A stretch of DNA of 64,000 nucleotides from Thermoanaerobaculia bacterium (GTDB lineage Bacteria; Acidobacteriota; Thermoanaerobaculia; Multivoradales; JAHEKO01): positions 1-64,000 of the forward strand of contig CALZIK010000021.1 in the NCBI GenBank assembly GCA_945787635.1. The letters run 5' to 3'. Below the pieces are notes generated by a model, which saw nothing but the letters and a program-made list of their open reading frames with translations, made no database searches and was not told the origin of the DNA. This document shows, one piece after another, positions 8,800-17,896 of this stretch. Numbering within the stretch: the stretch's first letter is position 1; each line of letters starts with the position of its first letter. A program made the position numbers and the translations under genes.

Positions 8800-11666
8800 T
8801 ACTCCGCCGTCTCTTCCGAGACCAGAACGCCTTGGGTGTAGCGTTCGCTGTCGAAGTAGCGCCGCGCGGCGTCACGGAGCGACTCGATGGAGACGGCTTC
8901 GATTTTCCGATCGTATTCGAGGATCTCGGCAAGAGGGAGCCCGTCGACTTGCTGCAGGTGCAGCGCGGCTAACCAGAAGCCGTTCTGCTCCAGGCTCGTC
9001 TCTCGGTTGCGCCGCTGGGTCTCCCGGACCTTGTCGACGACTTCCTGGGTCGGTCCGTCCCCCTTGAATCGCTCGATCTCGGCGAAGGCGGCGGCCAGAA
9101 GCTCGGCCGTTCGCTCGGGATCGCAGCTGAAGCTGATCCCGGAGTTGTACCGCCCTCTGGGATAGCGGCGCAGGTTCGAGTAGACGTTCACGCCGTAGAC
9201 GCCTCCCATGTCTTCGCGCATGACCTCACGCAGCCGGATGCCCAGAGCCTGAGCGAGAGACGAGGCCATGTGGGCGTCGAGCGGACTCCAGTCGGTGAAG
9301 CCAAAAAAAACCAGCCGCGCCGTGCTTTTCGGCTCGATGCCCTTGCGAACCTCGAACTCGGTGACCTGGGGCACGGCATAGGCGTCGACGTCGCGCCAGG
9401 TTTCGCCGCGGTCCGTCGCGGGAAGCGACGCCAACCAGGTCTCGACCAGGGGTCGCAGCGAGTCGAGATCGAAGCTCCCGACCATGGTGAAGAGAAAATC
9501 GGACGCGTCCGCGAAACGGTCCCGGTAGATCTCGAGCGCCCGGTCGAGGTCGAGCTGATCGACGGTGTCCAGCGTGAAGAGCCGCCGCCGGGGGTGGTCC
9601 CCGAAGGTGACCTGGTTCCATTTCTCGTTGAACCAGAAGGCGGGAGAGGCGGTCTGATTCTCGAGACGGCCTCGCGCCGTGGTCAGGTACGACGCGTAGG
9701 CGTCTTCATCGCGACGAGGCGCGGTGAACTTCAAATAGAGCAGCTGAAACAGGGTCTCGAGGTCCTTGGGCGAGGCGCCGCCGCTGACTCCCTCGCTGAT
9801 CTCTCCGATGACCGCGCGCACGCCGGCGGCCTTGCCGGCGAGAGCCTTTCCGAGCTCGATCTGATCGAAGTTGCCCAGTCCCATCTCGGACACGATGGCT
9901 GCGGCCTGAGTGGCGGTCACGTAGTCCTTGTCGGGCACCAGTGAGTGTCCACCCGGGCTGTAGCCCCGTAGCAGGATCTCGTCGTTCTTGAAGTCGGTAG
10001 ACTTGAGCAGAAGCTCGATGCCGTTGGAGAGTTTCCAGAGGGTCGCTCCGACCTCGGGGAAGTCCTCCACCGAGACGATGCTCCCCGGAACCGGGCGCCG
10101 CCCGACCAGTGGCTCATCCCGGGTCTTGTCGATCCACGGAGTGACCGCAAGCTCTCCGACTTCCGTGAAAATCTCGAGCAGGCCTTCTTCGTCGGGGAGG
10201 CCGGCTTCGCTGGTATCAGGTCCACTCACCAGGATGACCCGATTGTTCTCGGTGATCCATTGGTCGGCCCGAGCGTTGAGCTCGGCGAGCGCGATGCCCG
10301 GCAGCAGGGCGTTGTAGGCGTCGCGGACGTATTCGATGCTCGGCAGCGGACTTTGGTCGAGGAAGTGTCGGAGATAGCTCGCTGCGTAGCGCCCGGACTC
10401 CTGTTTGTCGCGCTCCTCGTAGGCGCGCTCGACACTTCGCAGGAGGTTGGTCTTGGCGCGATCGAGCTCGGCCTCGGTGAGCCCGTGCTGCTCGACGCGC
10501 TTGGCCTCGGTCAGTAGGGTCCGGAGCCCGCGAGCCACGCCGCCGTCGCGAACGCGGGCGAAGAGCTGATAGATCGCTTTCGTCCGTCCGAGGCTCCCGG
10601 AACCGGCCGATCCGAACTGGTAGGGCGGATCGGGCAGCTGGGTCAGCTCTCCCAGGCGGGCGTTCATCATGCCGTGATACAGGCCGTCGATGGTTTGCTG
10701 GCGCAGGTCGCCGACAGTTTCGGTGTCTTCGTGCGGGCGCTTGTAGCCCACCGCCACGTCGATCGCCGTGGCTTCCGGGTCGGAGACGATCGAGGTCAGC
10801 GTCTCGACGTGATCGGGGATGTCGAAATCGATCTTTGGACGGGGCTGTTCGGCTGCCTTCAGATGACCGAAGTGTCTCTCGATGGTCGCCAGGATGTCGG
10901 CTTCGTCGAAGTCTCCAACCGCGACGATCGCCATCAGGTCCGGCCGGTACCAATCGCGGTAGAAGCTCTTGAGTGCCTCGTACGGGGCGTCCTCGAGGAC
11001 TTCCTTCTTACCGATCGGCAGGCGCTCGGCGTACCGCGAGCCGTGGAAAGTCACCGGGATCTGGCGATCTCGGATCCGGCCAGAGGCACCGCGGCCCAAA
11101 CGCCACTCTTCCACCACCACGCCGCGCTCCTTGTCGATCTCCTCGCCCTCGAAACTGATCTGATGGGCCCAGTCCTCGAGGATCTGGAAGCCGGTCTCGA
11201 GAATCTCGGCGTCGTCGGTTGGAACCTCGAGCATGTAGACGGTCTCGTCGAAGCTCGTGAACGCGTTGACGTCGGCGCCGAACCGCATGCCGATTCGCTC
11301 GAGATAGTCCACCAATTGCTGCTTGGCGAAGTTCCGCGTTCCGTTGAACGCCATGTGCTCGACGAAGTGCGCCAGCCCGCGTTGGTCTTCGTCCTCGACA
11401 GTCGAGCCGGCGTTGACGATAAGGCGAAGCGAGGCCCGGTTCTCGGGCTTCGGGTTGGCGCGGATGTAGTAGGTCAGGCCGTTATCGAGCGCGCCGATCG
11501 TGACTTCGGGATCGATCGGGATCGGCGATTCGAGCGCGAATGGCGCGGGCTCGATCGACGGCGCCAGGGCCGGAGAGTCATTCGGGACGGTAGCGCGGCA
11601 TCCAGTGAAACTGGCCAGCAGGACGAGACAGAGAAACGCCCAGGGCGGGCGGAAACGGCGTCGCAT
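8799..11666 (-). CDS. M16-family zinc metallopeptidase lipoprotein (two M16 domains)
   Basis: 955 residues with a lipoprotein-type signal (FLCLVLLASFTGC, Cys23). The N-terminal M16 half carries the inverted zinc motif HFVEH (100-104) in LAHFVEHMAFNGT, with the downstream distal glutamate region VVEEWRLG. A second, inactive M16-type half follows (~residues 510-940), as in pitrilysin/PqqL-like single-chain enzymes of this length. It should degrade short peptides in the periplasm or at the outer membrane. It lies 9 nt after the YfhO-like gene and overlaps the small ORF downstream, so the three are probably co-transcribed. Confidence 0.92.
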   Translation of the reverse strand: MRRRFRPPWAFLCLVLLASFTGCRATVPNDSPALAPSIEPAPFALESPIPIDPEVTIGALDNGLTYYIRANPKPENRASLRLIVNAGSTVEDEDQRGLAHFVEHMAFNGTRNFAKQQLVDYLERIGMRFGADVNAFTSFDETVYMLEVPTDDAEILETGFQILEDWAHQISFEGEEIDKERGVVVEEWRLGRGASGRIRDRQIPVTFHGSRYAERLPIGKKEVLEDAPYEALKSFYRDWYRPDLMAIVAVGDFDEADILATIERHFGHLKAAEQPRPKIDFDIPDHVETLTSIVSDPEATAIDVAVGYKRPHEDTETVGDLRQQTIDGLYHGMMNARLGELTQLPDPPYQFGSAGSGSLGRTKAIYQLFARVRDGGVARGLRTLLTEAKRVEQHGLTEAELDRAKTNLLRSVERAYEERDKQESGRYAASYLRHFLDQSPLPSIEYVRDAYNALLPGIALAELNARADQWITENNRVILVSGPDTSEAGLPDEEGLLEIFTEVGELAVTPWIDKTRDEPLVGRRPVPGSIVSVEDFPEVGATLWKLSNGIELLLKSTDFKNDEILLRGYSPGGHSLVPDKDYVTATQAAAIVSEMGLGNFDQIELGKALAGKAAGVRAVIGEISEGVSGGASPKDLETLFQLLYLKFTAPRRDEDAYASYLTTARGRLENQTASPAFWFNEKWNQVTFGDHPRRRLFTLDTVDQLDLDRALEIYRDRFADASDFLFTMVGSFDLDSLRPLVETWLASLPATDRGETWRDVDAYAVPQVTEFEVRKGIEPKSTARLVFFGFTDWSPLDAHMASSLAQALGIRLREVMREDMGGVYGVNVYSNLRRYPRGRYNSGISFSCDPERTAELLAAAFAEIERFKGDGPTQEVVDKVRETQRRNRETSLEQNGFWLAALHLQQVDGLPLAEILEYDRKIEAVSIESLRDAARRYFDSERYTQGVLVSEETAE

Positions 11667-11675
11667 CCGCGCATC

Positions 11676-13943
11676 TTAGTGGACTGGCTTGCTTAGTCTG
11701 GGTCGCGCTGGCGGTCGCTTTCGATCGCTGACCGAGAGCAGGATCAGAAGGACCGAAACGAGTAGAGCCGCGACGGCGCTCCAGCGTTCGGGTCTCGCGT
11801 CGATCGTGAGCTCCACGCGATGGTCGCCCGCGGGCACCTGGACGCCCAGGAAGGTGAGATCGACCGGAAAGACCGGCAGCGACTGGTCGCCCAGGTGCGC
11901 CCGCCAGAAGGGCTGAAACGCGCGCCGGACGACCGCGATGCCGCCACCGCTCGACACCTCGAGAGTCACGTGATCGGGCGCATGCTCGATCGCGGTGACG
12001 CGGCCGCCGGCGGCGTGGTCGAGCGCGAACGGCACGGCGACCCCGTCGGCGGGTTGGCTGCGATCGGCGACTAGCTCGAACGCCTGGCGAGGGCTGGAGG
12101 CGATCTCGACTCGTCGGGGCCACCAGGCCAGGGCCGGAGACTGCTCCAGGCGGTAGAGCCGTGTCACGACTCCGCCGACGTCGATCGCGGCTCGGGGCTC
12201 GAGGCCCAGCTGGTCGGGAAGCGAGCGGTCGATCGCTATGGCCTCGACGCCCAGCTGCCGACTCCAGGCGAGCCGCTCCGGCCAAGTTCCCTGAGACGTC
12301 CAGAACAGCGCGAAATGAAAGAAGACGTGGTGCAGTCCTTCGACGTCCGGCGCCGCCGGATACGTGAGCCCGTGGAGTACTCCCGGCCCTTGACCCAGGG
12401 CCACGGCGTTGGCTCGGGCGAGCGCGAAGGGCTCACTCCCTGCCGTGTGAGCGGCATCCTGCCAGGGCGGGTAGAGAAGGCCCACCGGAATCACGCTGCG
12501 TGAGCCTTCCAGTCGTTCGGCCAGACCTCGCGGCTCTCGGTAGAAGGAGGTGTCTTCGGTGAGCCAGAGAGGGTGAAGCTGGACGAGGGAGGCCAGTTGC
12601 AGCGCGAGAAGCCAGGCGGTCTTCCTGCGCGCCAGCGCCCAGGCCATGAGAGCCAGGACGAGCAGAGCGACGGCGATCTGCTGGGCAAGCTGTGTGCGGG
12701 CGGCGGTCGCCGGCGCTCGGACCACGAAGGCCGCCACCAAGGTCGCCGAGAGGACGCCCGCGAGAAGCCACCACGTCTTTCGATCGACGTCGCCTTGCCT
12801 TGCACGGTCATAGCCCATGGCGGCGAGAAGCGGAAGCGAGAGCGCCAGCCAGAAGATCGCCTTTTCGGGGTAGCGGAAAAGACCGAACGTCGCGCTCTTG
12901 AGAAGCGGCGCCAGCGGCCCTCCGACCCAGGCAAGAAGCAGGCCCGAGAGGGCCAGCCCCGCGCAGGGGCGGAACGCAGCGGCACAGCTGGCGGGCTTCG
13001 CCTGTACGGGGCGCGCGTTCAGCGCCATCGCCAGCGCCACCAGACCGAAGAAGATCGACAGGATGTACGGCATGCGGGTCAGGGTGACGCCGGCGAGGCC
13101 GGTCGAGCCGATGAGCGGGTCTCCGAAGGGGAACGGCACCAGAAGCTCGAAGAACCGCTCCGGGCTGAGGGCGTAGGCTCCGACCTGACCGGCGGGGACG
13201 CCGTGACTCGCCCGGAAGCTGTACGGGAGGACGCGGGCGAAGGCGACCAGCTGCGGCAAGGCGACGAGAGCGCCGGCGCCTCCGACGGCGAACGTGCGGC
13301 CGACGCCGTGACGCATCCCCGCGCGCCAGATCGCCACGACCAGGACCGGAAGCATTCCGAGCGCAGCGAGAACCACCTCGCCGCCGAGAAGCGCCAGGCC
13401 GCAAGCGATCGCGCCGACGCCGAGTCCGCGCCGGCCTCCGCGGAGGGCGCCCCAGACCACGAGCGGCCACCAGGCAACGACCACGGTCGTGGTGTAGAAG
13501 GTCAGGTTCGAGAGCATCCAGCCCGAACCGGCGTAGCCGAGCGCTGCGAGGCAGGCGGCGGCTCGACTCGAACCGAGCTCTCGGGCGAGCGCGGCCATGG
13601 TCAGAGCGGCGAGGAGCCAGTGGAGGGCAAAGTGAGCGCCCCAGGCGGACCAGAACGGAAGCAGGAGGTAGAGCAGATTCCCGGGGTAGAACGCCGAGGC
13701 GTTGGGATTGCCGCGAAACGGCTGTCCCAGGCCCCACGTGGTGTTGACCGCCGGTACTCGTCCGGCCGCGAGCTGCTCGGCTCCGTAGGCCTTGAGCGGC
13801 AGGAAGAGATTGAAGTTGTCGCGTAGAAAAAGCGCGCTCCGGCCGGTCACGAGCGGCCACGACAGGGCGAGCCAGACAAAAACGGCGGCCGCGCCGGTTA
13901 TCCGGATCGCGCCACCCTCGGTCCTCGGATCGAGCAAAGCCAA
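11676..13943 (-). CDS. YfhO-like polytopic membrane protein
   Basis: About 755 residues if started at TTG 13943. The frame stays open to an ATG at 14060, but that start would overlap the methyltransferase by 83 nt. Many hydrophobic helices cover residues ~20-490 (for example ITGAAAVFVWLALSWPLV and the RGNPNASAFYPGNLLYLLLPF loop), followed by a soluble beta-rich region and a final helix near the C-terminus (SAVAALLVSVLLILLSV). This layout fits the bacterial YfhO/GT-C-like membrane family, whose members are linked to glycosylation of cell-envelope polymers. Substrate is unknown. There are no in-frame ATGs between the overlap and deep in the protein, so the start is uncertain. Confidence 0.75.
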   Translation of the reverse strand: MALLDPRTEGGAIRITGAAAVFVWLALSWPLVTGRSALFLRDNFNLFLPLKAYGAEQLAAGRVPAVNTTWGLGQPFRGNPNASAFYPGNLLYLLLPFWSAWGAHFALHWLLAALTMAALARELGSSRAAACLAALGYAGSGWMLSNLTFYTTTVVVAWWPLVVWGALRGGRRGLGVGAIACGLALLGGEVVLAALGMLPVLVVAIWRAGMRHGVGRTFAVGGAGALVALPQLVAFARVLPYSFRASHGVPAGQVGAYALSPERFFELLVPFPFGDPLIGSTGLAGVTLTRMPYILSIFFGLVALAMALNARPVQAKPASCAAAFRPCAGLALSGLLLAWVGGPLAPLLKSATFGLFRYPEKAIFWLALSLPLLAAMGYDRARQGDVDRKTWWLLAGVLSATLVAAFVVRAPATAARTQLAQQIAVALLVLALMAWALARRKTAWLLALQLASLVQLHPLWLTEDTSFYREPRGLAERLEGSRSVIPVGLLYPPWQDAAHTAGSEPFALARANAVALGQGPGVLHGLTYPAAPDVEGLHHVFFHFALFWTSQGTWPERLAWSRQLGVEAIAIDRSLPDQLGLEPRAAIDVGGVVTRLYRLEQSPALAWWPRRVEIASSPRQAFELVADRSQPADGVAVPFALDHAAGGRVTAIEHAPDHVTLEVSSGGGIAVVRRAFQPFWRAHLGDQSLPVFPVDLTFLGVQVPAGDHRVELTIDARPERWSAVAALLVSVLLILLSVSDRKRPPARPRLSKPVH

Positions 13944-13977
13944 AGCAGGATACTCGAAACGGGAGAGAAGCCCGCGC

Positions 13978-14772
13978 TCAGTCGGCGCGAGATCGCCGCG
14001 CGACGACCACGAGGTCCGGGGAGTCTTCGGCGGCGTAGGGGCCGCCAACCATGTCGCCATGGACCGAGTCGATCTCGAACCCCGCTCGTTCCAGCACCGC
14101 GCTGAGCTCGGTTCGTCGCCAGGCGCGCAGGCGCACCTCCTTGGCCGCCTCGAGCTCGATGGGCGGCTCCTGATCGGGCCGCACAGCGAGTGTCAAGGGA
14201 TAGAACCGTACGTGCCGCTCGCCGTCTCTCGTCATCAGCCGGACGAAGGCGATCTCGGCGCCCGCCGTGTCCGGGTCGTCGCGAAAGTTGATCGGTAGAG
14301 AGCGGATCTTGCGAGTAAAGACGCGCTCGTAGTTGATCAGCTGAACGACGAACCGACCGCCGGGGAGTAAACGGGTGGCGAGAACCTCGAGCGACGTCGC
14401 CAGGTCATGGTCTTCGAGATGGGGCAGCACGTTTCCGAGGCAGAGGGCCGCGCCGAAGCGCTCGTCGGTGAGCCGGGGAAGCTCGGCGACGTCTCCGAGA
14501 AGAAACTCCGGACCCAGCTCGCCGAACTCGCGTTGGTAGCTCTCGGCTTCGTCGATCTGCGCTTCGGACCGGTCGATTCCGACCGCTCGGAAACCCCGCG
14601 AGGCGAGATGCCGGGTGTGCTCGCCAGTGCCGCAACCGACGTCGAGCACGTTCGCCGCCGGCGCCGAAGCCAGCGTGGTTGCGAGAAACGGCCACTCGCG
14701 CTCGATCCGTGCCGGCCAGGCGATCAGACGGCGGTAGTTGAGCCGGCTGTAGGGGCTGTCCGGGTCGGGCAT
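13978..14772 (-). CDS. Class I SAM-dependent methyltransferase
   Basis: 264 residues. Motif I is VLDVGCGTG (42-50), with the acidic end of strand 2 in VGIDRSEAQ and a motif resembling post-I/II in FLLGDVAEL and ALCLGNVLPHL. This is a standard Rossmann methyltransferase of the type that modifies small molecules. The substrate cannot be predicted. The start codon lies 6 nt after a TATCCT element, suggesting a leaderless transcript. It sits between the nucleotidyltransferase-like gene upstream (37 nt) and the YfhO-like gene downstream. Confidence 0.88.
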   Translation of the reverse strand: MPDPDSPYSRLNYRRLIAWPARIEREWPFLATTLASAPAANVLDVGCGTGEHTRHLASRGFRAVGIDRSEAQIDEAESYQREFGELGPEFLLGDVAELPRLTDERFGAALCLGNVLPHLEDHDLATSLEVLATRLLPGGRFVVQLINYERVFTRKIRSLPINFRDDPDTAGAEIAFVRLMTRDGERHVRFYPLTLAVRPDQEPPIELEAAKEVRLRAWRRTELSAVLERAGFEIDSVHGDMVGGPYAAEDSPDLVVVARRSRAD

Positions 14773-14784
14773 GGTGAGAGGATA
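14773..14784 (-). promoter_or_regulatory. -10-like element at a leaderless start (methyltransferase)
   Basis: On the minus strand TATCCT (14784 down to 14779) is followed by 6 nt and then ATG at 14772. No Shine-Dalgarno sequence is present. Same spacing as the other leaderless candidates here. Confidence 0.35.
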
Positions 14785-14809
14785 CCGTCGAAGCCACCGC
14801 CGTCAGATC

Positions 14810-15259
14810 TCAAGGCACGGAAAGGTCGGGCCCGCCCGAAAGCCACGCCCGGTACGCCTCGAGGTGGGCGAGATCCTTCGGGCGGCGGGAGAGCTTCTTG
14901 TAGCCGAGCACGTGCTCGAGTTGCGCAAAGGGTAGGCCGTCGATGATCTCGGCGGTATCGATGAGAAGGTCTGGGTCCACTTCGCCGATCGCCCACGATC
15001 GCCCGAAGGTGAGCCGATCTTGGTCGAAGCTCACGAGCTCGACGCTCCACGGCGCGACTTTCTTGGGTGGAGCCAGGGCGCAGACAGCGTCCCAAGCAGC
15101 TTTTCGGCAGACGACATCGAGGTCGCCGCTCGCCTCGATGATGCCGCGAACGACCAGCGGTCCGCTGCCGAACACGACGTAGTCGCCGGCAGGCAGGTGG
15201 AGAGCGCGCAGGCGTGAGAAGAGCTTGCCGACTTGCCGTTGCTGCGATGCTCGAATCAA
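14810..15259 (-). CDS. Nucleotidyltransferase-fold protein (small)
   Basis: 149 residues from a TTG start. The stretch YVVFGSGPLVVRGIIEASGDLDVVCRK resembles the GS...DxD signature of the pol-beta/MNT nucleotidyltransferase fold (GSG and DLD here), and a later ELVSFDQDRLTFG and DPDLLIDTAEIIDGLPFAQLEHVLGYKKLSRRPKD resembles the domain end of uncharacterised nucleotidyltransferases. Such proteins can be toxin-like or transfer nucleotides to small molecules; no HEPN partner is adjacent. The start is uncertain because the upstream sequence has no clear ribosome-binding site. Confidence 0.6.
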   Translation of the reverse strand: MIRASQQRQVGKLFSRLRALHLPAGDYVVFGSGPLVVRGIIEASGDLDVVCRKAAWDAVCALAPPKKVAPWSVELVSFDQDRLTFGRSWAIGEVDPDLLIDTAEIIDGLPFAQLEHVLGYKKLSRRPKDLAHLEAYRAWLSGGPDLSVP

Positions 15260-15358
15260 AGGAACCGCGCCTCGAGGCGCCAGTTTACCGGCTGCGCGAA
15301 GAGCCCGAGTCGGTCGGCGGCGACCAGCTCGGCTCCACGCGTTCCGGTCGTGTCCGCC

Positions 15359-16615
15359 CTAGGCGCTGCGTCGACGCGCGTGGCGCGGTCGGCGGCGCCT
15401 CGGACGGGCGGGCGAAGAGAGCTCGGTCTTCGGTCGGGACTGGCTCGCAGCTCGGGTCTCCGGGAACGGGATGCTGTCGAGTCCATCCACCTTCCGGCGA
15501 GGAATCGGCGCTCCGAGCCGGCGCTCGACTTGAACCACCAAACCTCGATCCTCGGCGGTGACGAACGTGTACGCCTTGCCCTGGCGCTCGGACCGGCCGG
15601 TGCGCCCGATCCGGTGAGTGTAGGCGTCGGTGGTGTTGGGCATGTCGAAGTTGACGACATGAGAGACTTGCTGCACGTCAATTCCGCGGGCGGCGATATC
15701 GGTGGCCACGAGCACGTCGAAACGACGCTTGCGAAACCCGTCCATGGCTCGTTCGCGCTGTCCCTGGGACATGTTGCCCTGGAGAGCCACGGCTCGGTGA
15801 CCTGAGCGGTCGAGTTGCTGCGCGATGCGCCGGGCGCGATGCTTGGTGCGGGTGAAGACGATCGCCGAGGAAAGGGCGTCCTCGGCCAGAATGCGCTGGA
15901 GCAGGGCCAGCTTGCCGTTGCTCTCGACGGGGTAGAGCGCGTGCTCGATGGTCGCGAGAGGCTGGCTACTCGCGACGTCGACGACGTGCGGATTCCTGAG
16001 AATCTTGTCGGCCAGACCGCGGATCTCCGCGGGCATGGTGGCCGAGAACAGAAGGTTCTGCCGCTCGCCGGGCAGCTTGGCGAGGATGCGGCGGATGTCC
16101 GGCAAGAAGCCCATGTCGAACATGTGGTCGGCCTCGTCGAGGATCAAAGTCTCGATCCGATCTAGGCTCAGGATGCCCTGCTGGATCAAATCGAGGAGTC
16201 GTCCGGGGCAGGCGACGACGATCTCCGGCCGCGCGGCCAGGGCCTTGCGTTGGCGATGGACCGAGACGCCGCCGAAGATCGTGGCGACCTTGATTCGTGT
16301 GAACCGGGCCAGGGTGCGGATCTCTTCACTGACCTGGGCGGCCAACTCGCGCGTTGGCGCCAAAACCAGCACCCGAGGGCCGAGCTTGGTCTCCGCAAGG
16401 GTCCGCTCGAGCACCGGCAGAGCGAAGGCAGCGGTCTTTCCGGTACCCGTCTGGGCCAGGCCGAGAATGTCGCGGCCCACGAGTGCAGCCGGGATTGTCT
16501 CGAGCTGGATCGGTCGGGGCTCGGCAAAGCCGGCCGCTGCGATCCCACGGTGGAGCGCGGGGTCGAGGTTGAAATCGGAGAATCCGGTGGCGGATTCGTA
16601 GTTGGAGTTCGACAT
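15359..16615 (-). CDS. DEAD-box ATP-dependent RNA helicase (RhlE-like)
   Basis: 418 residues with all core motifs: Q motif (GFSDF...EPRPIQ, 11-37), Walker A AQTGTGKT (54-61), PTREL, GG, TPGR-like CPGRL, DEAD (160-163), SAT (191-193), ARGIDV and HRIGRTGR. The C-terminal tail after ~380 is short and basic (RPRRRRPRHARRRS), as in RhlE proteins that bind RNA non-specifically. It unwinds RNA duplexes, probably in ribosome assembly or mRNA decay. A ~150-nt leader with strong inverted repeats precedes the gene, which may regulate it. Confidence 0.93.
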   Translation of the reverse strand: MSNSNYESATGFSDFNLDPALHRGIAAAGFAEPRPIQLETIPAALVGRDILGLAQTGTGKTAAFALPVLERTLAETKLGPRVLVLAPTRELAAQVSEEIRTLARFTRIKVATIFGGVSVHRQRKALAARPEIVVACPGRLLDLIQQGILSLDRIETLILDEADHMFDMGFLPDIRRILAKLPGERQNLLFSATMPAEIRGLADKILRNPHVVDVASSQPLATIEHALYPVESNGKLALLQRILAEDALSSAIVFTRTKHRARRIAQQLDRSGHRAVALQGNMSQGQRERAMDGFRKRRFDVLVATDIAARGIDVQQVSHVVNFDMPNTTDAYTHRIGRTGRSERQGKAYTFVTAEDRGLVVQVERRLGAPIPRRKVDGLDSIPFPETRAASQSRPKTELSSPARPRRRRPRHARRRSA

Positions 16616-16630
16616 ATAGAGTTCTTTCTT

Positions 16631-16670
16631 CGGCGGTCAGGGTCGTCGCTCGGACGACAATCAGCCGCCG
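16631..16670 (-). promoter_or_regulatory. Two-tier hairpin just upstream of the helicase start
   Basis: An outer stem of CGGCGG (16631-16636) with CCGCCG (16665-16670) encloses an inner stem of GTCGTC (16642-16647) with GACGAC (16653-16658) around a 5-nt loop. It ends 15 nt before the helicase ATG, so it could gate ribosome access. Pairing is exact in the sequence; regulatory function is inferred. Confidence 0.4.
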
Positions 16671-16680
16671 TGGTCCTTCC

Positions 16681-16740
16681 CGCACAACAGCGGCGGGTCG
16701 GGGGCAGTTCTGGGCGGCGCGATCGGGATCCTGTTGTGCG
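16681..16740. repeat. 10-bp perfect inverted repeat in the helicase leader
   Basis: CGCACAACAG (16681-16690) and CTGTTGTGCG (16731-16740) are perfectly complementary across 40 nt. Within the presumed helicase mRNA this would form a long-range stem enclosing a G/C-rich loop. It could equally be a DNA-binding site pair. Confidence 0.5.
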
Positions 16741-16769
16741 CCGAGTGCCGAGACGCCTCGGCAAATCGC

Positions 16770-16798
16770 ACTATAGGACACAACGGGCCGGAGGTCCA
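16770..16798 (-). promoter_or_regulatory. Predicted promoter of the RNA helicase gene
   Basis: On the minus strand, TGGACC (16798 to 16793; 4/6 to TTGACA), a 17-nt spacer and TATAGT (16775 to 16770). A start near 16763 would give a 5' leader of about 150 nt containing both inverted-repeat structures. Confidence 0.45.
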
Positions 16799-16850
16799 CC
16801 TTCGGCTCGGCGCATCCCGGATGCGCGGGCTCCGCGCGGGTGGCGGCGAG

Positions 16851-17771
16851 CTAGCCGATGTCGGAAGCGTTCGCGGGCACCAAGCCCCGGTTCGGAGCAC
16901 CGTGAACGGCGTGCTCGCGGCGTTCGCCCTGGTAATAGTCGCGCACGACAAACCGGCCGCCTGGTCCTCGGGTAATCGTCAGGTAGTGGTTGTTCACGCT
17001 CATGGCGTGCCCGCCCGGGTCGTCGAGCGGATTCGCCCAACCCCGTATACGGATCTGGAAGATCCCCACGAACCGCCCCTGGGGTCTTTCCGATTCGTAG
17101 AAATGGAGCTTCTCGCGGAAGGAGAGCTCGTAGGGCTGTCGATCCAACGGGTTGAAGGCATGGATGAATCGGCCGGTTCGGCGCAAGAGTCGCCTCTTCC
17201 CGTCGGCATCGAGGGACTCGAGGGGCTCGGTCCCAAAGTCGAGCATGGCAGCCGAGTCGACGCCCGCGCGCTCGAGACGAGCTCGCACCGGCGGCACCCG
17301 CATCTCGCGGGCAAGCGACTCGAGGTCCGAGGCAAAGTAGTGCTTGACGAGTCGCGGGTAGATCTCGAGATTCTCGAGGTAGTGGCGTCGCGCCGATTCG
17401 GCGCGCTCGGTCAAGTGTGGGTAGAACCTCAGGGACTTACCGTCGGCGTAGACCAGACCGCCTGAATCGAAGCCGCGGAACGTGGCGAAGAGACTCTCGA
17501 GCCGAGCGATGGTCTCGGGGTTGTAGATCAGGCGGCTGAGGTCTGCCTCGCGGAAGTGACTGCGAGAGAAGAACCTCGCGACGGCCGCGAAGGAGACATC
17601 GTGACGGATCTCGACCGCGGCCATGCCGAGGCTGCAAAAGATGATCGTGCACGCGACCGAGGTGACCACGGCGCGCGTGTACCGGGCGTGCAGACGATCC
17701 CTCAGGTTGCGCAGCAGCGATCGAAGGCCGCGCCGCCGCTCAGTCGACTGGTTCGTAATGGAGACCGGCAC
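16851..17771 (-). CDS. Uncharacterised single-pass membrane protein
   Basis: 306 residues from GTG 17771. A basic N-terminus (RRRGLRSLLRNLRDRLHARY) leads into one hydrophobic helix at ~37-55, so the remaining ~250 residues are probably periplasmic. Recognisable stretches are LIYNPETIARLESLFATFRGFDSGGLVYADGKSLRFYPHL and FVGIFQIRIRGWANPLDDPGGHAMSVNNHYLTI, both with strong coding character, but I do not recognise a family or catalytic signature. It is transcribed divergently from the S41-like peptidase gene and lies upstream of the helicase, with a separate promoter between the two. Confidence 0.65.
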   Translation of the reverse strand: MPVSITNQSTERRRGLRSLLRNLRDRLHARYTRAVVTSVACTIIFCSLGMAAVEIRHDVSFAAVARFFSRSHFREADLSRLIYNPETIARLESLFATFRGFDSGGLVYADGKSLRFYPHLTERAESARRHYLENLEIYPRLVKHYFASDLESLAREMRVPPVRARLERAGVDSAAMLDFGTEPLESLDADGKRRLLRRTGRFIHAFNPLDRQPYELSFREKLHFYESERPQGRFVGIFQIRIRGWANPLDDPGGHAMSVNNHYLTITRGPGGRFVVRDYYQGERREHAVHGAPNRGLVPANASDIG

Positions 17772-17861
17772 TCTGGCGAGTGTTGCTGCAAACCGTCAGC
17801 TTTGCGTCAAGGACGAGTCGAGTTATCGAGGATCGCGCATGAGTTCGGAGCGCCCGGATGT

Positions 17862-17890
17862 TTGACACGCGCCGACTACCCGAGTAGTTT
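17862..17890 (+). promoter_or_regulatory. Promoter giving a leaderless S41-like peptidase mRNA
   Basis: Consensus TTGACA (17862-17867), 17-nt spacer, TAGTTT (17885-17890), then 6 nt to ATG 17897. The predicted start site coincides with the start codon, and there is no Shine-Dalgarno sequence. Confidence 0.55.
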
Positions 17891-17896
17891 TGTGTG

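Noticed and set aside
11676-14060. ATG 14060 as the start of the YfhO-like gene
   Set aside because: It would overlap the methyltransferase by 83 nt. The extra residues look like an out-of-frame copy of that gene's end.
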